5,327 nucleotides of DNA from positions 1-5,327 of the forward strand of contig JAQULN010000237.1 in the NCBI GenBank assembly GCA_028718575.1, given 5' to 3'. Under the pieces are notes generated by a model. That model ran no database searches. It saw only the letters and a list, made by a program, of their open reading frames with translations, and was not told the origin of the DNA. Below, one piece after another: positions 1 through 2,864 of this stretch (the first letter of the stretch is position 1; every line of letters starts with the position of its first letter). Origin of the DNA: Candidatus Krumholzibacteriia bacterium. GTDB lineage: Bacteria; Krumholzibacteriota; Krumholzibacteriia; LZORAL124-64-63. The translations under genes were made by a program, and so were the position numbers.

Positions 1-546
1 GTCGTTGTTCACCTCGCGCTGGTTGACGATGCACTTCTTGTGCTGATGCACATACTCGATCGGATCCTCGATCGTGATGATATGGCCGCCGCGCGTCTGG
101 TTGATCGTGTCAACCATGGTCGCCAGCGTCGTGCTCTTGCCGCTGCCCGTCGGGCCCGTGACCAGAATCAAGCCCTGCGTGCGTTGGATCAGCTCGCGGC
201 AGACCTGTGGCAGCCCAAGGTCTTCGAAGCCGAGGATGGTGTAGGGAATCTGACGAATCGCCATACTGGTGACGCCACGCTGCATGAACACATTCGCGCG
301 AAAACGGCTGATTCCCTGGACCCCGAAGGACAGATCCAATTCCTTCTCGTTCTCGAAACGCTTCTTCTGTTCTTCGTTGAGGATGCTGTACGCCAGCCGG
401 CGCGTGTCTTCGCCGGTCAGCACGTCGAAGGGACCGCCGCCGACCAGACCGTCGATGCGGTACTGCGGCGCCAGCCCGGCAGTCAGATGAAGGTCGCTGG
501 CCCCGCGGGCCACCATCTCCTCGAGCAATTCGCGCATGCCGACCAA
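1..546 (-). CDS. pilT: PilT, type IV pilus retraction ATPase (3' end beyond window)
   Basis: Cytoplasmic hexameric ATPase of the secretion-ATPase superfamily that powers pilus disassembly, hence twitching motility and DNA or surface retraction. 182 residues are visible, about half of a usual PilT. The N-terminal domain carries GASDLHLTAG (residues 15-24), typical of PilT. The RecA-like core has Walker A GPTGSGKSTT (131-140) and the Asp box TIEDPIEY (158-165). Walker B, the His box and the PilT-specific C-terminal AIRNLIRE motif would lie outside the window. I chose a TTG start at 546 because a perfect AGGAGG lies 7 nt upstream. An in-frame ATG at 537 is 16 nt from that site, which is too far. 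The gene follows pilB by 11 nt, so the two are very likely co-transcribed and translationally coupled. PilU is a close alternative, but adjacency to pilB and this N-terminus favour PilT. Confidence 0.95.
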   Translation of the reverse strand, partial: MVGMRELLEEMVARGASDLHLTAGLAPQYRIDGLVGGGPFDVLTGEDTRRLAYSILNEEQKKRFENEKELDLSFGVQGISRFRANVFMQRGVTSMAIRQIPYTILGFEDLGLPQVCRELIQRTQGLILVTGPTGSGKSTTLATMVDTINQTRGGHIITIEDPIEYVHQHKKCIVNQREVNND

Positions 547-553
547 GGTTTTG

Positions 554-559
554 CCTCCT
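554..559 (-). promoter_or_regulatory. Shine-Dalgarno of pilT overlapping the pilB stop
   Basis: The minus strand reads AGGAGG here, a full consensus ribosome site, 7 nt before the TTG at 546. The pilB stop codon TAG (560-558) supplies its first two bases. A ribosome terminating on pilB therefore covers the pilT initiation site. This decides the TTG start over the ATG nine bases downstream. Confidence 0.8.
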
Positions 560-2255
560 AATCCTGCACGGTCGTTTCGCGCAGGACTTCCTCGATGGTG
601 GTGACGCCCTTCTGGATCTTGACGAGACCGTCCTGGCGCAGTGTGAGCATGCCTTCCTTCTGGGCTTGCTTGCGAATCTCGCTCGTGCTGGCGCGGTCCA
701 GGATCAACTCGCGCAACGCCGGCGTGATCGGCATGACCTCGTAGAGTCCCTGGCGCCCGGCGTAGCCGCTGCCGTTGCATTTCTCGCAGCCTTTGCCGTG
801 GAAGACTTCGGTCTGCGGCGGCAGTCCGAGGTCGGCCAGGGCCTCCGGCGGCACGGTTTCCGGATACTTGCAGTTCTTGCAGATGCGGCGGACGAGGCGT
901 TGCGCCATGATCAGGTTCGTCGAAGACGCGACGAGGAACGGCTCGATCCCCATGTCGATCATACGGTTGATCGTGGCCGGGGCGTCGTTCGTATGCAGCG
1001 TCGAGAACACGAGGTGGCCCGTCAGCGCCGCCTTGACCGCGATCGAACCCGTCTCCAAGTCGCGGATCTCGCCGACCATGACGATATTCGGATCTTGCCG
1101 CAGGAACGCTTTGAGCGCGGCCGCGAATGTCAACCCCACCTCGTCGCGCACCTGCACCTGATTGATGCCGTCGAGGTTGTACTCCACCGGGTCTTCGGCC
1201 GTCATGATGTTGACGTCGATCTGGTTGACGCGCGAGAGGCAGGAATACAACGTGGTCGTCTTGCCCGAACCTGTGGGACCGGTTACCAGAACCATGCCGT
1301 ACGGCTTGGCCACGTTGGCGTAGACGTGTTTGAGCCCGACCTCCTCCATGCCGAAGTTGGCCAGGTCGAGGGTCAGGTTGCCCTTGTCGAGGATACGCAT
1401 CACGACTTTCTCGCCGAAGATGCACGGCAGGGTCGAGACGCGCAGATCGATCTTCTTGCTGCCGACCTTCAGCTTGATGCGCCCGTCCTGCGGGATGCGC
1501 CGCTCGGCGATATCCAGTTCGGCCATGATCTTCAGGCGGCTGGTGATTGCCGCCCGCAGCTTGATCGGCGGCTCCATCACTTCCTGCAGGATGCCGTCGA
1601 CGCGATAGCGCACCCGCATGTGTTTCTCGTAGGGTTCGATATGGATGTCGCTGGCGCCCAGCTTCACGGCCTCGGCCAACAAGGTGTTGACGAGCTTGAC
1701 CACCGGCGCGTTCTGTTCCTCGCCGCCGCCGGCCTCGTCGACTTCCTGCTCCTCCACGACCTCGATGTCGTCCTCGATGCCCTCCATGATCGAGGCCAGC
1801 GAATCGGTCGGCGCGTAGTATTTGTCGATCGCGCGTTTGATCGCGACCTCGCTGCAGACGACTGGCTGCACGTCGAGGCTCGTGATGAACTTGATGTCGT
1901 CGATCGCGAAGATATTCGACGGGTTGGCCATGGCCACGGTCAAGACGCGACCGCGCCGCTCGAGCGGCAGGACCTGGAACTTGGTAGCGACGTCGGCCGG
2001 AATCAGGTCAATGCACTCGCTCGCGATCTGAGTCTGGTCGAGGTCCACGACCGGCAGGTTGTAGACCTTACCGAGGAATTCCGTGTAGATCTTCTCGTCG
2101 ACGGCACCGAGACGCATCAGCGCGAGGCCGAGGGATCCGCCCTCGGCTTTCTGCATCTCTTTGGCCTGCTCGATCTGCGCCGTCGTGATGACGGCGGCCT
2201 CGAGCAACCGAGCTGCGATCTTGTCCCTGACGACGACAGCACTGCCAGAATTCAT
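558..2255 (-). CDS. pilB: PilB, type IV pilus extension ATPase
   Basis: Cytoplasmic hexameric motor that drives pilin polymerisation at the inner-membrane platform; 565 residues, full family length. The N-terminal MshEN-type domain (about 1-150) has two 24-residue repeats at 12-35 and 41-64, separated by exactly five residues. An acidic linker (about 159-180, many E/D) joins it to the motor. The N2 domain has GASDIHIEP (200-208). The RecA-like core has Walker A GPTGSGKTTT (326-335), Asp box TAEDPVEY (352-359), Walker B IVMVGEIRD (391-399) and His box TGHLVFSTLHTND (412-424). A zinc-binding tetracysteine, CKNC (459-462) and CEKC (490-493), marks the PilB/GspE branch rather than PilT. The ATG at 2255 has GGAG 9 nt upstream. 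GspE or MshE are alternatives with the same motifs, but the following pilT makes PilB the best call. Confidence 0.95.
   Translation of the reverse strand: MNSGSAVVVRDKIAARLLEAAVITTAQIEQAKEMQKAEGGSLGLALMRLGAVDEKIYTEFLGKVYNLPVVDLDQTQIASECIDLIPADVATKFQVLPLERRGRVLTVAMANPSNIFAIDDIKFITSLDVQPVVCSEVAIKRAIDKYYAPTDSLASIMEGIEDDIEVVEEQEVDEAGGGEEQNAPVVKLVNTLLAEAVKLGASDIHIEPYEKHMRVRYRVDGILQEVMEPPIKLRAAITSRLKIMAELDIAERRIPQDGRIKLKVGSKKIDLRVSTLPCIFGEKVVMRILDKGNLTLDLANFGMEEVGLKHVYANVAKPYGMVLVTGPTGSGKTTTLYSCLSRVNQIDVNIMTAEDPVEYNLDGINQVQVRDEVGLTFAAALKAFLRQDPNIVMVGEIRDLETGSIAVKAALTGHLVFSTLHTNDAPATINRMIDMGIEPFLVASSTNLIMAQRLVRRICKNCKYPETVPPEALADLGLPPQTEVFHGKGCEKCNGSGYAGRQGLYEVMPITPALRELILDRASTSEIRKQAQKEGMLTLRQDGLVKIQKGVTTIEEVLRETTVQD
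2127..2147. repeat. 8-bp inverted repeat within pilB 5' region
   Basis: GCCGAGGG (2127-2134) and CCCTCGGC (2140-2147) pair around the 5-nt loop ATCCG. On the plus strand it is followed by TTT, giving a faint resemblance to a terminator for antisense transcription. On the coding strand it spans the codons for about KAEGGSLG of PilB, the joint between the two MshEN repeats. No function is evident. Confidence 0.4.
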
Positions 2256-2261
2256 GGACTA

Positions 2262-2268
2262 CTTCTCC
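2262..2268 (-). promoter_or_regulatory. Ribosome binding site of pilB
   Basis: The minus strand reads GGAGAAG, with its GGAG core ending 9 nt before the ATG at 2255. It supports that start. The core could pair with CTCC of the upstream stretch 2367-2359 (see findings), so access may depend on leader folding. Confidence 0.65.
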
Positions 2269-2276
2269 ACTGCCGT

Positions 2277-2296
2277 AAAACCGCAGGGCGATGCGG
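2277..2296 (-). terminator. Weak terminator- or attenuator-like hairpin before pilB
   Basis: On the minus strand, CCGCA (2296-2292) and TGCGG (2285-2281) can form a 5-bp GC-rich stem with a 6-nt loop, followed at once by TTTT (2280-2277). It lies between the ComEA-like gene and pilB, where a partial transcription stop would separate two expression units. The stem is short and the T-run only four, so termination would be inefficient at best. Confidence 0.25.
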
Positions 2297-2318
2297 CAGG
2301 TGGGCAGGCGTGGAACGG

Positions 2319-2342
2319 GACGGGCCCGTCATGTCGCAACAT
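2319..2342. promoter_or_regulatory. Two abutting inverted repeats in the pre-pilB gap
   Basis: A perfect 12-bp palindrome, GACGGGCCCGTC (2319-2330), is followed without a gap by ATGT-CGCA-ACAT (2331-2342), a 4-bp dyad around a 4-nt centre. They lie in the 119-nt non-coding gap, 64 or more bases before the pilB start, where an operator could sit. I see no convincing -35/-10 or sigma-54 promoter next to them. GC-rich DNA produces such palindromes by chance, so the regulatory reading is only a possibility. Confidence 0.25.
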
Positions 2343-2374
2343 CCACTGCTGTATCGGTCGGCAGGAGCCGCTCT

Positions 2375-2848
2375 TTAAGGACATTTGCCCGCCGGATCGT
2401 CAGCCGGCGCTTGGGACCTTGCTGTTTGCTTGTTGTCCTCGCCGGCGCTATCTCGATTTACAAAAACGAGATACGGCGCAAGTCGCTCGATGGTCCGCGG
2501 TCCGATGCCGCGGACGGCTTGCAGGTCGCGTGCGCGGGCAAAATGCACGCCGGCAGCACGAGCCGCGAGCAGGCGTTCCGCCAGGGCGGGCCCGATGCCG
2601 GGCAGCAGGCATAGGGAGTCTGCAGGACAGGTATTCGGATCGATACGGAGGGGCGCAGCGTCCGGCGCCGGCAACGCCGGCGCGAACGCCGCGACGGGCG
2701 GCGCGGCTGCTTCGGGGAGGTAGGCTGCCAACCAGCCGGGATCCCGCCAGCCTCCGGCGGGATCCAGCAGCACCAGTTGCCGCACCAGGCGTCCTGTCGC
2801 AAGGACCGTCAACAGCAACAGGCATCCGAGCGCCTCGCGGCGGCTCAT
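2375..2848 (-). CDS. ComEA-like membrane-anchored helix-hairpin-helix protein
   Basis: 157 residues. An N-terminal hydrophobic anchor (about 5-28, rich in L and V with R20 and R23 inside it) is followed by a Pro/Ala-rich spacer (about 45-66). A double helix-hairpin-helix module (about 67-129) has hairpins LPGIGPAL (82-89) and VRGIGPRT (112-119) and ends in APYLVFVN. A 27-residue hydrophilic tail, rich in D, Q and A, closes the protein. This is the ComEA layout: a tethered protein that binds incoming double-stranded DNA without sequence preference in the periplasm during transformation. I chose the ATG at 2848, 16 nt after the upstream stop. The frame extends to a GTG at 2947, but that would overlap the receptor gene by 83 nt and put a 33-residue hydrophilic leader before the anchor. 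No clear Shine-Dalgarno precedes 2848, so coupling to the upstream gene is likely. The two genes that follow encode pilus motors, which supports a DNA-uptake role. A structural HhH protein with another role cannot be excluded. Confidence 0.8.
   Translation of the reverse strand: MSRREALGCLLLLTVLATGRLVRQLVLLDPAGGWRDPGWLAAYLPEAAAPPVAAFAPALPAPDAAPLRIDPNTCPADSLCLLPGIGPALAERLLAARAAGVHFARARDLQAVRGIGPRTIERLAPYLVFVNRDSAGEDNKQTARSQAPADDPAGKCP
2739..2765. repeat. Perfect 10-bp inverted repeat inside the ComEA-like gene
   Basis: GGATCCCGCC (2739-2748) and GGCGGGATCC (2756-2765) are exact reverse complements around a 7-nt loop. It lies just after the membrane anchor, over codons 28-37, where a DPAGGWRDPGW peptide gives the repeated codons. 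In the mRNA the loop reads GGAGGCU, a Shine-Dalgarno-like string with no start codon at a usable distance. Such a strong early hairpin could slow translation, but it may only reflect codon choice. Confidence 0.6.
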
Positions 2849-2864
2849 CGCCGTATGCGCGCGC

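Noticed and set aside
40..561. Plus-strand open frame of 173 codons opposite pilT.
   Set aside because: It lies entirely antisense to PilT with its Walker A and Asp box; long antisense frames are expected in GC-rich genes.
2127..2150. Plus-strand terminator inside pilB.
   Set aside because: Only three T follow the stem and no plus-strand gene precedes it, so I list it only as an inverted repeat.
666..2378. Plus-strand open frame of 570 codons opposite pilB.
   Set aside because: It is antisense to a certain pilB. Its composition (rich in D, R, H, L, V) is the mirror of GC-rich codons, and it has no recognisable motif or ribosome site.
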